DNA from: Lactonifactor sp. BIOML-A5 | Lineage (GTDB): Bacteria > Bacillota > Clostridia > Lachnospirales > Lachnospiraceae | Reading direction: 5' to 3' | DNA: 64,000 nucleotides | NCBI RefSeq assembly: GCF_009677585.1 | Contig: NZ_WKYV01000011.1 | Coordinates: forward strand, 51,557-115,556 | Part shown: positions 54,204 through 63,921 of the stretch, in pieces | Position numbering within the stretch: position 1 is the first letter of the stretch | Layout: every line of letters starts with the position of its first letter | Program-made: the position numbers and the translations under genes | Notes under the pieces: generated by a model | Database searches by the model: none | Seen by the model: only the letters and a program-made list of their open reading frames with translations | What the model was told of the DNA's origin: nothing

Positions 54204-54232
54204 ATTGTACCTTGTTTCACGACTTTTTTCAA
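54204..54232 (-). promoter_or_regulatory. Promoter of the Na+ decarboxylase operon
   Basis: On the minus strand TTGAAA (54227-54232) and TACAAT (54204-54209) are separated by exactly 17 bases, 70 bases before the MmdA-like start. Confidence 0.75.
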
Positions 54233-54261
54233 CATGTATTTTGTGAAAATTTTAATGAAAA

Positions 54262-54312
54262 AAGGGCAAAAAAAGCCGGGGTTTCTGGCTTTTTTTCTAA
54301 AGAACCCCGGCT
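54262..54312 (-). terminator. Terminator of the tetR gene
   Basis: A 10-bp stem AGCCGGGGTT/AACCCCGGCT begins at the tetR stop codon and is followed by a T-run on the minus strand. It separates tetR from the decarboxylase operon. Confidence 0.9.
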
Positions 54313-54967
54313 ATTTTAAACGATATTTATTAGTTATTTCCTGAATCATATTAAAAAACTTCTCTGAAGCCTCTTTTGCCACTCCCGGTTTCCGGTAATC
54401 CATCCTGTGTTCCATGAGCATTCCGTGAAAAAGATAACAATTCATCTCACTCAATATCCTGGCCGCTTCCGGCGTAATCTCCCCTGCCCGGGCTGCCCTC
54501 CGGAGCATCATATAATCCCTCTGCTTCACGTCATTGCTGAAAAACACACTGTCCGACAGACCGTCAAATTCTTTCACATCTTCCGGAAACATCCGGTAGT
54601 ACTCAAAGATAGTATCCCCCAGATTTTCTTTATACTTGCCGAAAAATAACATTTCATAGATGGGAATCGACGCAAAGGCATACCCTGCAAAGCAGTCCCA
54701 CAGCGTTAAATACTGCTCCAGCGGATTCATATTTTCGTTCAGTGTGTTTTTAAAACAGCGGATATAATCCTGCAGAAAACGCACGGATGCATACATAATA
54801 AACTGATCCATATCTGCAAAATGCTTATACAAAGTGGTACTGCTCAGCCCCAATCCGCTTGTTATTTTCCGGATGCTCAGGCCCTGCAGACCTTCCTGCT
54901 GCATAATCTCATAAGTCCTCTGAATCAGCTCTTTTTTTGTATTTTTTTCTCCCATTTTTTCACCCAT
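54311..54967 (-). CDS. TetR/AcrR family transcriptional regulator
   Basis: The 218-residue protein has the TetR helix-turn-helix (LSIRKITSGLGLSSTTLYKHF at about 25-45, split by one turn) and a helical ligand domain. ATG at 54967 has AAAGGAC upstream, and a second ATG four codons in is possible. It has its own promoter and a strong terminator. It may control the decarboxylase operon immediately downstream or act on itself. The ligand is unknown. Confidence 0.9.
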   Translation of the reverse strand: MGEKMGEKNTKKELIQRTYEIMQQEGLQGLSIRKITSGLGLSSTTLYKHFADMDQFIMYASVRFLQDYIRCFKNTLNENMNPLEQYLTLWDCFAGYAFASIPIYEMLFFGKYKENLGDTIFEYYRMFPEDVKEFDGLSDSVFFSNDVKQRDYMMLRRAARAGEITPEAARILSEMNCYLFHGMLMEHRMDYRKPGVAKEASEKFFNMIQEITNKYRLK

Positions 54968-55027
54968 ATCTGTCCTTTACAGCTGGAAATCACGTATCTT
55001 TTTAGAAGAATGTTTCTGTATAAATTA

Positions 55028-55056
55028 ACTATAGAGAATAAAATAATTTCTGTCAA
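55028..55056 (-). promoter_or_regulatory. Promoter of tetR
   Basis: On the minus strand TTGACA (55051-55056) and TATAGT (55028-55033) are separated by exactly 17 bases, about 60 bases before the start. Confidence 0.8.
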
Positions 55057-55104
55057 GATTAAGTTATTTCGCCTCTGCGGACAATGGTTTCAGGAGATTC
55101 GCAG

Positions 55105-55890
55105 TTACAGCAGGGATTCCCCGGATACTGCCGCCTTCATCGTTTTCACATACTCTGCCACCGGTGCCACAGCATGTTCTCCATATTTGGCGACGATTTT
55201 AACAATGGCAGATCCCACAATAGCGCCGTCTGAAATACGGGCCATTTTCGCCGCTTGTTCCGGCGTGGAGATACCGAATCCGACGGCACAGGGAACCTGT
55301 GTTTCCTCCCTGATCATAGCGGTCATCTCCCCCACATCTGTCTTAATCTCACTTCTGACGCCGGTAACACCCAGGGAGGAAACACAGTAAATAAAGCCTT
55401 TCGCTTCCTTTGCAATCATCCGGATTCTCTCATTAGACGTGGGGGCCACAAGAGAGATCAGATCCACTCCAAAGGCTTCGCATTCCCCTGCAATCTCATT
55501 CTTTTCCTCAAAGGGAAGGTCCGGTACAATCAGACCGTCAATCCCGCATTCCACGCACCTCTTTAGAAAGCGTTCCTTTCCATAAGTATAGATAGGATTG
55601 ATATAGGTTAAAAATACCATAGGAACCTTAACCTTTTCCCTGGCCCTTTTCACCATATCAAAGAGTCTGTCTGTGGTACATCCTGCTGCCAGAGCTCTCT
55701 CATTAGCTTCCTGGATCACAATTCCTTCTGCGATGGGATCGGAAAAGGGAATACCGATCTCAATCAGATCCGCCCCGGCCTCCTCCATGGCAGCCAAAAG
55801 CCTTTCTGTCACGTCCAAATTGGGATCTCCCCCTGTCACAAAGGGAATAAATGCTTTTTTATTTTCAAATGCTTTATATATATTACTCAT
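55105..55890 (-). CDS. trpA: Tryptophan synthase alpha chain
   Basis: The 261-residue TIM-barrel protein has [11 protein letters not shown], the catalytic Glu in [12 protein letters not shown] and the second acid in [14 protein letters not shown]. It cleaves indole-3-glycerol phosphate to indole and passes it to TrpB. I chose ATG at 55890, which overlaps the trpB stop by 8 bases; the longer in-frame start is inside trpB. It is the last gene of the operon, and I see no clear terminator after it. Confidence 0.96.
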   Translation of the reverse strand: MSNIYKAFENKKAFIPFVTGGDPNLDVTERLLAAMEEAGADLIEIGIPFSDPIAEGIVIQEANERALAAGCTTDRLFDMVKRAREKVKVPMVFLTYINPIYTYGKERFLKRCVECGIDGLIVPDLPFEEKNEIAGECEAFGVDLISLVAPTSNERIRMIAKEAKGFIYCVSSLGVTGVRSEIKTDVGEMTAMIREETQVPCAVGFGISTPEQAAKMARISDGAIVGSAIVKIVAKYGEHAVAPVAEYVKTMKAAVSGESLL

Positions 55891-57067
55891 AGATCTCCAC
55901 TCCTCTGTATCTTGCAATCGCAGCTACATCCTTGTCTCCCCGTCCGGATATATTGATCACGATGATTTTATCTTTGTCCATGGTTGGTGCCAGTTTTCTG
56001 GCATAGGCTACAGCATGTGCACTTTCTACCGCCGGAATAATTCCTTCGGTCCTTGACAAGTATTCAAAGGCAGCCACTGCCTCTTCGTCGGTTATCGGTA
56101 CATACCTGGCCCTTCCGGTGCTGGCCAGATGGGCGTGCTCCGGCCCGATGCCAGGGTAATCCAGGCCTGCGGAAATAGAATAAACCGGAGCAATCTGACC
56201 GTATTCGTCCTGGCAGAACAGGGATTTCATTCCATGGAAAATCCCTTCGCTTCCCTTAGCAATCGTAGCCGCATGCTTTGAAGTATCCACTCCCAGACCG
56301 GCAGCCTCGCACCCAATTAGCTGCACCTCTTTGTGAGGAATAAATTCATAAAACGCACCCATAGCGTTGCTTCCTCCGCCAACACAGGCAATGACTGCAT
56401 CCGGCAGCCTCCCTTCCCTCCCTGCAATCTGCTCTTTGATTTCTTTCCCAATGACTTTCTGAAAATCCCTTACTATCATGGGGAATGGATGGGGGCCCAT
56501 TACAGAACCGAGAACGTAGAGGGTATCGTCCATCCTTCGGGTCCACTCTCTCATGGTTTCATTCACGGCATCCTTCAGGGTCATGGTTCCGCTGGTCACT
56601 GCGTGAACCTTAGCCCCCAAAAGCTCCATCCGGTACACATTCAACGCCTGTCGGTCCGTGTCCTCTTTTCCCATAAACACTTCACATTCCATGCCCATGA
56701 GGGCAGCTGCCGTGGCTGTGGCCACACCGTGCTGTCCGGCGCCTGTCTCTGCAATAACTCTTGTCTTTCCCATCTTTTTAGCCAGGAGCACCTGTCCTAA
56801 GACATTATTGATTTTATGGGATCCGGTATGATTCAGGTCCTCTCTTTTCAGATAAATCTTGGCGCCCCCAAGATCCTTTGTCATTTTCTCTGCATAGTAC
56901 AGACGGGAAGGCCTCCCCGCGTAATTTCTGTATAAATCATCCAGCTCAGCCACAAAGTCCGGATCCTCTTTATATGTGTTATAAGCCTCCTCCAGCTCAT
57001 GGACTGCATTCATTAATGTCTCAGGGATATACTGACCTCCGTATTCCCCGTATCTTCCTTCACTCAT
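55883..57067 (-). CDS. trpB: Tryptophan synthase beta chain
   Basis: The 394-residue PLP enzyme has the Lys in [21 protein letters not shown] and the phosphate loop [10 protein letters not shown]. It joins indole and serine to make tryptophan. It overlaps both trpF (8 bases) and trpA (8 bases), which supports coupled translation. Confidence 0.98.
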   Translation of the reverse strand: MSEGRYGEYGGQYIPETLMNAVHELEEAYNTYKEDPDFVAELDDLYRNYAGRPSRLYYAEKMTKDLGGAKIYLKREDLNHTGSHKINNVLGQVLLAKKMGKTRVIAETGAGQHGVATATAAALMGMECEVFMGKEDTDRQALNVYRMELLGAKVHAVTSGTMTLKDAVNETMREWTRRMDDTLYVLGSVMGPHPFPMIVRDFQKVIGKEIKEQIAGREGRLPDAVIACVGGGSNAMGAFYEFIPHKEVQLIGCEAAGLGVDTSKHAATIAKGSEGIFHGMKSLFCQDEYGQIAPVYSISAGLDYPGIGPEHAHLASTGRARYVPITDEEAVAAFEYLSRTEGIIPAVESAHAVAYARKLAPTMDKDKIIVINISGRGDKDVAAIARYRGVEIYE

Positions 57068-57674
57068 ATGCTCTTACCCTTTCTATAAATCTCTTTACTT
57101 TTTCAAAATCTTTGTATCCATCGGTTTCCACTGCACTGCTTACATCTACGGCATAGGGGGAAGCCGCCGCTATGGCCTCTCCTGCATTGCTCTCCTTTAG
57201 TCCTCCGGCCAGAAAAAACGGTTTGCCTATAGGGGGGATCAGATGCCAGTCAAATGTTTTTCCGCTTCCCCCGTACATTCCTTTCGTATAGGTGTCCAAA
57301 AGGAGATAGTCACAGGGAAGCTCAGCCCCCTTTCGTATCTGTTGTCTGTCTCTGACTCTCAATGCCTTGATTACCGGAACCTCAACCTTTTCTTTCAGCC
57401 TCTGTATATATTCTGCACTCTCATCTCCGTGGAGCTGCACCATATCTATAATATGGCTCTCACAGAGAGTCTCTATCACTTCCGGATATTCATTTACAAA
57501 CACCCCCACTGCCTGAATCTCAGGATCCAAAGCCTTTTTCAGTTCCAGAGCTCCATCAATTCCCAGCTGCCTGGGACTTTTGGCAAACACGAACCCCACA
57601 TAGTCAGGCCTGCATGTGTTTGCCATTAGAATATCTTCTTTTCTGCGCATTCCGCATATCTTAATTTTCGTCAT
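57060..57674 (-). CDS. trpF: Phosphoribosylanthranilate isomerase
   Basis: The 204-residue TIM-barrel protein has the catalytic Cys in IKICGMRR, the general acid Asp in LLLDTYTKG and a late [10 protein letters not shown] block. It catalyses the Amadori rearrangement in tryptophan synthesis. It starts 4 bases after trpC and is a separate gene, not the TrpCF fusion of enterobacteria. Confidence 0.96.
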   Translation of the reverse strand: MTKIKICGMRRKEDILMANTCRPDYVGFVFAKSPRQLGIDGALELKKALDPEIQAVGVFVNEYPEVIETLCESHIIDMVQLHGDESAEYIQRLKEKVEVPVIKALRVRDRQQIRKGAELPCDYLLLDTYTKGMYGGSGKTFDWHLIPPIGKPFFLAGGLKESNAGEAIAAASPYAVDVSSAVETDGYKDFEKVKRFIERVRAYE

Positions 57675-57678
57675 TCTC

Positions 57679-58458
57679 TCACATCCCCTGGAGTGTTCTG
57701 AGCATCTGCTTCTTATCTCTGCTTCTCATTAAAGTTTCTCCTATTAGTACACCGTTCACCTTTGCGCTGCGAAGTGCCTGAATATCCTCAGGGGTTTTTA
57801 TGCCGCTCTCAGCCACAAAAATTTTGTCGGCAGGCGCCATAGAACGCAGACGTATACTATTATTGATATCTACGGTAAAATCCTTTAAGTTTCTGTTATT
57901 TACACCGATAATTCTGGCGTTCGCCTTCAGTGCGGATTCCATTTCCTTCTCGTCGTGAACCTCCACCAGCGCAGAGAGTCCAAGGATATCACACACGGAT
58001 ATATACTCCGCAATAGTCTCTGTATCCAGGAGGGCACAGATGAGAAGCACCATGGAAGCCCCCAAAACCTTTGCCTCATAAATCTGATAAGGGTCCACTA
58101 TGAAATCCTTTCTGAGCACAGGAATGTTAACGCTCTCTGCGATCTCCTTCAGATACTTGTCACTTCCCAGAAAATATTTCGGCTCTGTAAGGCAGGAGAT
58201 TACAGCTGCGCCTGCCCTCTCGTATTCCCCCGCGATCTCAAGATAAGGAAATTTCTCTGCAATGACTCCCTTTGAGGGGGATGCTTTTTTCACCTCACAG
58301 ATAAAGTGCATGCCTTCTTCCCCCAATATCTGTTCTGCAGGAAACCCTGTATCTCTCCCCTTTTTCAGGGCCTCTTCCCGGATGGCAGGGTACGGGAGCC
58401 TTTCTTTTGCTTTTTGTACCCTCTGGACAGCATAGGCTGCAATCTCTTCCAGTATCAT
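57679..58458 (-). CDS. trpC: Indole-3-glycerol phosphate synthase
   Basis: The 259-residue TIM-barrel protein has the catalytic pattern FICEVKKASPSKG, VLRKDFIVD and IIGVNNRNLKDF. It closes the indole ring. The ATG overlaps the trpD stop as ATGA. Confidence 0.97.
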   Translation of the reverse strand: MILEEIAAYAVQRVQKAKERLPYPAIREEALKKGRDTGFPAEQILGEEGMHFICEVKKASPSKGVIAEKFPYLEIAGEYERAGAAVISCLTEPKYFLGSDKYLKEIAESVNIPVLRKDFIVDPYQIYEAKVLGASMVLLICALLDTETIAEYISVCDILGLSALVEVHDEKEMESALKANARIIGVNNRNLKDFTVDINNSIRLRSMAPADKIFVAESGIKTPEDIQALRSAKVNGVLIGETLMRSRDKKQMLRTLQGM

Positions 58459-59474
58459 CCCTTCACCTCTTTCGTGGCAGCAACAAATTCGTCTAATTTT
58501 GCCAGGGCTTTCTTTTGATCTATCAGGTCTGCGGCCATGGCAATTCCCTCCTTAAGGCTAATATCATCAATCCCCAGATACAGGCTCATACCGGCATTCA
58601 TAAGGATTACATCTCTCTTTGGCCCCCGCTCAATCCCCTCCAGAATGTCCCTGGTAATCCGTGCATTCTCTTTTGGACTGCCGCCTACCAGCTGAGAAAG
58701 TTCACACCGTTTCAGACCAAATTGTTCCGGTGCGATATTGTAGGAGGTTATTTCCCCGAACCGAATCTCATACACCGTAGTCTCGCCGGTCAGAGTAATC
58801 TCATCCAAACCGTCATCCCCGCATACAACCACTCCTCTGGTCACTCCCAGATTCGACAGCACCTGTGCCAGGGGTTCTGCCAGTTTTCTGTCATACACCC
58901 CCAGCAGCTGCATAGTTGCCGCCGCCGGGTTTGAGAGGGGACCAAGAATATTAAATACTGTCCGTGCCCCCAGCTCTTTCCTCACCGGCGCTGCATATTT
59001 CATAGATGAATGATAAGTCTGCGCGAACATAAAACACATATTCGTCTGTTTCAGAACCCTTTCATTTTGCTCCGGGGACAATGCCACCTCAGCGCCGAGA
59101 TGCTCCAGGACGTCTGCTGCCCCGCTTTTGCTGGATACGCTGCGGTTGCCGTGTTTGGCCACAGGAACGCCTCCGGCTGCGACAACAAAGGCAGAGGTTG
59201 TTGATATATTGAAGGTTCCGGCCTCATCACCTCCTGTCCCCACAATATCTATGACTTCTCTCTCTGGTTTTAGTTTAATTCCCTTTTCACGCATCACAGT
59301 TGCAAATGCTGTTATTTCGTCTATGGTCTCCCCCTGCATGCGCAGTGCGGTTAAAAATCCCCCCATCTGGGCCTGAGTGGCTGTACCGTCCATCATCTCT
59401 TCCATAACACCCTTTGCCTCTTCATATGTTAAGTCTGAACCATTTAATACTTTATGAATTGCCTCTTTGATCAT
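58455..59474 (-). CDS. trpD: Anthranilate phosphoribosyltransferase
   Basis: The 339-residue protein has the PRPP-binding motif DIVGTGGDEAGTFNIST, KHGNRSVSSKSGAAD and FNILGPLSNPA. It transfers phosphoribose to anthranilate. It is not fused to the glutaminase. It follows trpG by 27 bases and overlaps trpC by 4. Confidence 0.97.
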   Translation of the reverse strand: MIKEAIHKVLNGSDLTYEEAKGVMEEMMDGTATQAQMGGFLTALRMQGETIDEITAFATVMREKGIKLKPEREVIDIVGTGGDEAGTFNISTTSAFVVAAGGVPVAKHGNRSVSSKSGAADVLEHLGAEVALSPEQNERVLKQTNMCFMFAQTYHSSMKYAAPVRKELGARTVFNILGPLSNPAAATMQLLGVYDRKLAEPLAQVLSNLGVTRGVVVCGDDGLDEITLTGETTVYEIRFGEITSYNIAPEQFGLKRCELSQLVGGSPKENARITRDILEGIERGPKRDVILMNAGMSLYLGIDDISLKEGIAMAADLIDQKKALAKLDEFVAATKEVKG

Positions 59475-59501
59475 GTTATCGTCCTCCTGTTTGTCATTGT
59501 T

Positions 59502-60071
59502 TTATTCTAAATTTAAGAAATTCTCTATTATTTTCCGCCCGTCGGGAGTCAGTATGGACTCCGGATGAAACTGTACTCCATACACCAGATACTTCTGGTG
59601 CTGTACTGCCATAATCTCTCCATTTTCTGACTTACCGATTACTCTCAAACAGTCCGGCATAGTGTCGGGGACAGCCACCAGAGAGTGATATCTGGCTACC
59701 GCTGTCTCTCTATCCAGGCCCCGGAACAAATAGCTTTCGGTATCTATTGTAATTCTGCTCTGTTTGCCGTGCATCAGTTCTTTTGCATGGCCGATAGCAG
59801 CTCCATAGGCTTCGCATATTCCCTGATGGCCCAGACACACCCCCAGAATGGGAATCTTTCCCTGCAGCTTTTTTACTATCTCTTCACATACCCCCGCATC
59901 TGCGGGGTACCCTGGTCCAGGAGAAAGTATAATATGGGACGGGTGCAGGGCTTCAATCTCTTCCACTGTCATAGCATCATTGCGGATGACCTTAATATGA
60001 GGGCAGATACTCCCTGCCATCTGTACCAGATTATAAGAAAAACTATCATAGTTATCTATCAGCAATACCAT
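59502..60071 (-). CDS. trpG: Anthranilate synthase glutamine amidotransferase subunit
   Basis: The 189-residue class I amidotransferase has LIDNYDSFSYNL, the nucleophile Cys in GVCLGHQG and the His and Glu in FHPES. It supplies ammonia to TrpE and may also serve PabB as an amphibolic PabA. Its ATG overlaps the trpE stop as TAATG. Confidence 0.97.
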   Translation of the reverse strand: MVLLIDNYDSFSYNLVQMAGSICPHIKVIRNDAMTVEEIEALHPSHIILSPGPGYPADAGVCEEIVKKLQGKIPILGVCLGHQGICEAYGAAIGHAKELMHGKQSRITIDTESYLFRGLDRETAVARYHSLVAVPDTMPDCLRVIGKSENGEIMAVQHQKYLVYGVQFHPESILTPDGRKIIENFLNLE

Positions 60072-61531
60072 TATTCCAGCACCTCCCCTGCATGTATTAT
60101 TGCGTTCATCACTGCCGCCGCTTTATTGGCAGATTCCTCATACTCTTTTTCCGGAACACTGTCGGCTACAATGCCGCCGCCTGCCTGCACGTATACTTTT
60201 CCATCCTTTTTTACTGCCATCCGTATGGCGATGCAGGTATCCAGATTGCCTGTAAAATCCAGATATCCCAATGCTCCTCCGTAAATACCTCTGGGTTCGC
60301 TCTCCAGCTCTTCAATTATCTGGCAGGCCCTGATCTTGGGAGCTCCGGAGAGTGTTCCTGCAGGCAGTACTGCCTCTATGGCGCTTAACCCGTCGCATTC
60401 CCTGCGTATCTCCCCTTCTACCTGAGAACATATGTGCATGATTTTTGAATACTTGTGAATCATCTTATACTGTGTCACTTCTACTGTGTCAAACTTAGAG
60501 ATTCTGCCTAAGTCATTTCTTCCCAGGTCCACCAGCATATTATGCTCTGCCAGTTCCTTCTCATCTCCCAGAAGCTCTTCCTCCAAATTTCTGTCCTCTT
60601 CTTCCGTCTCTCCTCTGGGGCGGGAACCGGCCACAGGGAATGTCGTCAGTCTCCCATTTTCCAGTCTGACTAAAGTCTCCGGAGAGGAACTCATAATCTC
60701 TTCGCCGTCAATATGAAAATAAACCATATAAGGAGAAGGATTGGTGGTTCTGAGCACCCGGTAGGGAAGTATCAGGCTGCCCTCATAGGGGCTTGTGAAC
60801 TGTCTGGAGATCACTGCCTGAAAGATATCCCCGTCCACAATATGCTCCTTGGTCTTCTCCACAATCCGGCAGTATTCCTCTTTGCTTACATTGCAGGAAA
60901 ACTCTATCTTTTCTTTTGGGGCTGCCTGTTCTCCCACCGCCCCATTGCGGATTAAGCTAATGATATTTTCTATATCCGCCATTGCCTTCCCATAGTTTTC
61001 CATCACCTTGTCTGTTTTCATATTCACAACAATGCAGATTTTCTGTTTCAGGTGGTCGTAGGCGATCACCTTATCAAAAAGCATCATATCGTAATCATTA
61101 AAACTGCCCTTTTTAATATTCAGGACCGGCTCTGCATACCCCATCATGGAATACGCGAAGTATCCTACAAATCCCCCTGCAAAAGGAGGCATCCCGGACA
61201 GCCTGGGAGCTCTGTGGGATTTCATCACCTCACGGAGCACTTCCAGCGGATGCTCTGTGGGAATCACCTCTTTCTCCCCGCCCTGCTCCTTTACAACCTC
61301 ACCGTTTTTACAGGAGACACGCATCACGGGATTATATCCCAAAAAGGAGTATCTGCCCCATTTTTCACCGCCCTCTATGCTCTCCAGCAAAAAAAAGCGT
61401 TCGCTGATATTTGCCAGTTTTCTAAGTAGTGTGATTGGCGTAATTACATCTGCATAGATTTCCCTGCACACAGGAATTACCTGGTAGTCTTTTGCCAATT
61501 CTAGTATTTCTTCACAGCTTGGCTGCATCAT
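60071..61531 (-). CDS. trpE: Anthranilate synthase component I
   Basis: The 486-residue chorismate-binding enzyme has the feedback site LLESIEGGEKWGRYSF near residue 50 and catalytic blocks SSSPETLVR, PVAGSRPRG, EHNMLVDLGRNDLGR and GTLSGAPKI. I chose ATG at 61531 with GGAGG 8 bases upstream; the longer in-frame extension is inside the T-box leader and is not translated. The LLES motif predicts inhibition by tryptophan. It is the first gene of trpEGDCFBA. Confidence 0.97.
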   Translation of the reverse strand: MMQPSCEEILELAKDYQVIPVCREIYADVITPITLLRKLANISERFFLLESIEGGEKWGRYSFLGYNPVMRVSCKNGEVVKEQGGEKEVIPTEHPLEVLREVMKSHRAPRLSGMPPFAGGFVGYFAYSMMGYAEPVLNIKKGSFNDYDMMLFDKVIAYDHLKQKICIVVNMKTDKVMENYGKAMADIENIISLIRNGAVGEQAAPKEKIEFSCNVSKEEYCRIVEKTKEHIVDGDIFQAVISRQFTSPYEGSLILPYRVLRTTNPSPYMVYFHIDGEEIMSSSPETLVRLENGRLTTFPVAGSRPRGETEEEDRNLEEELLGDEKELAEHNMLVDLGRNDLGRISKFDTVEVTQYKMIHKYSKIMHICSQVEGEIRRECDGLSAIEAVLPAGTLSGAPKIRACQIIEELESEPRGIYGGALGYLDFTGNLDTCIAIRMAVKKDGKVYVQAGGGIVADSVPEKEYEESANKAAAVMNAIIHAGEVLE

Positions 61532-61568
61532 AATGTGTTCCTCCTTTTTGATAAGATATCCAAAGATC

Positions 61569-61608
61569 AAAAAAGCCTCTGTCCCTTCAGAAACGAAGGG
61601 ACAGAGGC
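61569..61608 (-). terminator. T-box intrinsic terminator before trpE
   Basis: A perfect 14-bp stem (GCCTCTGTCCCTTC / GAAGGGACAGAGGC) with a 6-base loop is followed by six T on the minus strand, 38 bases before trpE. In the antiterminated state its 5' arm would pair elsewhere. Confidence 0.93.
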
Positions 61609-61860
61609 AAACTCTGCGGTACCACCCAAATTGCCGATCACGAATCGGCCACTCTATCATGCACTGACATACATGCCTTGTTGATAACGGATAAGGCTCC
61701 CGTCGGTGTCTACTCTCTTCCCGGGAAGATTTCAAGCCGCCCTCGCAAGTCCATTCAATAAAAACTGTTATTGCCGCTATCCCACCATCAGCAGCTCTCT
61801 GGAAATAAATATTCTTATCTACTACTCTTGCTCATTGGTTTGTTCTTTGAATTAGTTCTT
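61569..61860 (-). ncRNA. T-box leader (tryptophan) of the trp operon
   Basis: The minus-strand leader carries the conserved T-box sequence GGGTGGTACCGCAG (61614-61627), a terminator just after it and a stem I region near 61740-61835. A UGG codon (61751-61753) lies in a GAAUGGACU context that fits the specifier loop, so uncharged tRNA-Trp would turn on the operon. Stem I also has the GCUGAUGG-type loop. The class and specifier are read from the sequence; exact pairing was not computed. Confidence 0.9.
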
Positions 61861-61871
61861 TAATGTAATAC

Positions 61872-61900
61872 AGTATATGTAATTTTTCTGGGTTTGTCAA
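61872..61900 (-). promoter_or_regulatory. Promoter of the trp operon
   Basis: On the minus strand TTGACA (61895-61900) and TATACT (61872-61877) are separated by exactly 17 bases. The predicted start is near 61865, about 335 bases before trpE. Confidence 0.85.
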
Positions 61901-61926
61901 CCGTTTTTTTAATAATGAAAATTTGC

Positions 61927-61957
61927 AAACGGTATCCTGCTAACCGGGATGCCGTTT
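61927..61957 (-). terminator. Terminator of the sigma/anti-sigma operon
   Basis: AAACGGCATCC and GGATACCGTTT pair with one mismatch around a 9-base loop, 6 bases after the anti-sigma stop. The T-run is weak. Confidence 0.6.
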
Positions 61958-61962
61958 GGTGC

Positions 61963-63318
61963 TTACCAGAAAAGATATTTGGTAAATTCAGAATTTTCCT
62001 GGAAAACCAGACAGGAATCCTGAAGTCTGTCTTCTGCGATTGCAAAGCCAAGGTGTATTGTCTTTGTCTCAGAAGGCGCAAAGTTCATATAATAAAAATG
62101 TTTTCGTTCCTGCAGATAGCTGGACTGATCGAAATAGAAGGGCATCTGATCCGGCTGTATACCATACATATCCTGAGATAAAATCCGATAAGTATCACTA
62201 TCCTCTCTGCCATACTGATACAGTCTGGGATTTAGGCCGATATCCTCAATCGGTTCTTCTGCAGTATTTGTCACCTCCATGGTTACCTGAAGATATTTCA
62301 TATTCACAGTGCCCAGATCCTTGGTTTTCGTCTCATTATCCTCCCAGACCACCTCTGTCCTCTGATAGGGAAGAAGGGTTCCGTCTTCGCTGATATACTC
62401 CTCAGCCGCCTGGGGATCACTGAAAAATCGGGAATCCATGGAGTCTGCGGGCACTTTGTCGAGAACCTCTGCATTTTTCACCGTGTATTTCAGGCTCTCG
62501 TCTGCAGCAATTGAGCCGTCACTCGTCTCCTTTAAGTTAACGTATGGAAGAGTATCTCCCACACGTATGATGTCATCCTGTCCGAATTTTATCTGTTCCT
62601 CCAGTACTTCCTGATCTTCCTGTACGGGGTTCTGAAAAGCCTGATATGTTTTGTCCTCATCCTGGACAACCTCATAACGGACATTTTCGGCTACTTTAAT
62701 CACTTCCTCCAGAGGGATTTCATCGGAAGCCATAATCTCAATGACGTTCCCCGTCTCTTCATAGAAAAGATAAATTATATGGCTGTATTCGGACCCTTTT
62801 CTAGTTAACACAGTTGCCTTGACACCGTTAATCGTAGTATCCTCTGCCTCGCTTGCCCCTGCCACAGTCATATCACTCTGCCAGTTTGCCGACGCAATGG
62901 TTATGCCCGTTCCCCCGTACTCCCCATTCAGAGAATATTTATTTTCATCCCACTCTTTATACCCCTGGGGCAAGTAATCTGCATAAATTTTTATGGGTGG
63001 AACATATGTATTGTCTGTCCGCTCCAGATGAATATTAGCCTCTCCCTTGTCCTTATCCACATCCACACTGGCGTGATAGATGGAAATGGCCGCATATACG
63101 CTCAGCGATACACTCAGTACCAGCACCGCACAGGCGCAGGCTGCTGCTGTTTTGCTCCATCTTCTCCTGGTTTTCCCCCCGGCTGCTGCCAAAAGGTTCT
63201 CTTTCTTTTTCTGATATTCCTGCGAGAATTCATGATCTTCTTCCTGCTGAAGCTGTTCTCTCAGATACTCTTCCCCCAGATTCTTCAATAATTGCTCCAT
63301 ATTGGGTTTCTGACTCAT
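61963..63318 (-). CDS. Membrane-bound anti-sigma factor candidate (DUF4367/DUF5027-like)
   Basis: The 451-residue protein has a cytoplasmic N-terminal region (about 1-55) suited to holding a sigma factor, one membrane helix (about 57-78) and a large extracytoplasmic part. The first outer domain (about 108-220, with YLPQGYKEW) resembles DUF4367; the second (about 255-445, with GDTLPYVNL) resembles DUF5027-type domains. It starts with ATG at 63318 behind GGGAG, inside the sigma gene, with an 89-base overlap. It probably releases the sigma factor in response to an envelope signal. Confidence 0.82.
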   Translation of the reverse strand: MSQKPNMEQLLKNLGEEYLREQLQQEEDHEFSQEYQKKKENLLAAAGGKTRRRWSKTAAACACAVLVLSVSLSVYAAISIYHASVDVDKDKGEANIHLERTDNTYVPPIKIYADYLPQGYKEWDENKYSLNGEYGGTGITIASANWQSDMTVAGASEAEDTTINGVKATVLTRKGSEYSHIIYLFYEETGNVIEIMASDEIPLEEVIKVAENVRYEVVQDEDKTYQAFQNPVQEDQEVLEEQIKFGQDDIIRVGDTLPYVNLKETSDGSIAADESLKYTVKNAEVLDKVPADSMDSRFFSDPQAAEEYISEDGTLLPYQRTEVVWEDNETKTKDLGTVNMKYLQVTMEVTNTAEEPIEDIGLNPRLYQYGREDSDTYRILSQDMYGIQPDQMPFYFDQSSYLQERKHFYYMNFAPSETKTIHLGFAIAEDRLQDSCLVFQENSEFTKYLFW

Positions 63319-63847
63319 TTATTTCATCTCCCATCCGTTTTTCTATTAATTTCCTGGCACGCTCCATTCTCTTGGATACTACATCCTCTGATACATTGAG
63401 TATTCGTGCCGTTTCCCGGTTGCTGAATCCAAAGTAGCAGCGAAATTTAACCACTTCCAGATAGATTGGCTGCAGCTCATAGAGAACCCTGCTTAGAAAA
63501 TCCCTGTCCACAGCCTGCTGCCCGATATCTATGGATATTACCTTCTCCTGGGAAAGTGCATCCTCCACGGTACACATCTCGCTGTCTCTGTGATTTTTTC
63601 TGTATTGATCAATAGCCGTTGTTCTCAGTATCCGCATAACCAGCCTTTTGGTTTTTACACTGTCAGCTTCTGCGATCCTGGGCAGATATTTCATCAGTTT
63701 TACAAATGCATCCTGTACGGCGTCCTCTGCCTGCTGCACCTGGTGCAGAACAGAATACGCTATCTTATACATATCCTGCTCATAGAGCCGGTATATGTCT
63801 TCCAGGATCTCTCTCTGGTCTGCCTTATTTTTAAGACGCAGACTCAT
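63230..63847 (-). CDS. ECF-type RNA polymerase sigma factor
   Basis: The 205-residue protein has a sigma region 2 (YEQDMYKIAYSVLHQ followed by AEDAVQDAFVKLMKYL) and a region 4 helix-turn-helix (SNRETARILNVSEDVVSKRM). Only these two regions are present, as in ECF factors. I chose ATG at 63847 with GGGGAGGTGG upstream; the in-frame GTG three codons earlier is inside that site. Overlap with the anti-sigma gene supports partnership. Region 4 extends about 40 residues beyond the helix-turn-helix because of the overlap. Confidence 0.9.
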   Translation of the reverse strand: MSLRLKNKADQREILEDIYRLYEQDMYKIAYSVLHQVQQAEDAVQDAFVKLMKYLPRIAEADSVKTKRLVMRILRTTAIDQYRKNHRDSEMCTVEDALSQEKVISIDIGQQAVDRDFLSRVLYELQPIYLEVVKFRCYFGFSNRETARILNVSEDVVSKRMERARKLIEKRMGDEINESETQYGAIIEESGGRVSERTASAGRRS

Positions 63848-63921
63848 TGATTCCACCTCCCCTTTTTCTTTTTCGAGCGCTCTTATCTAATATAACGAAT
63901 GGGACTTCTGATTACTGACAA

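Noticed and set aside
61532..61735. Extension of trpE by 68 codons at the N-terminus
   Set aside because: The extension is the translated T-box leader and lacks a ribosome binding site; the ATG at 61531 has a strong one.
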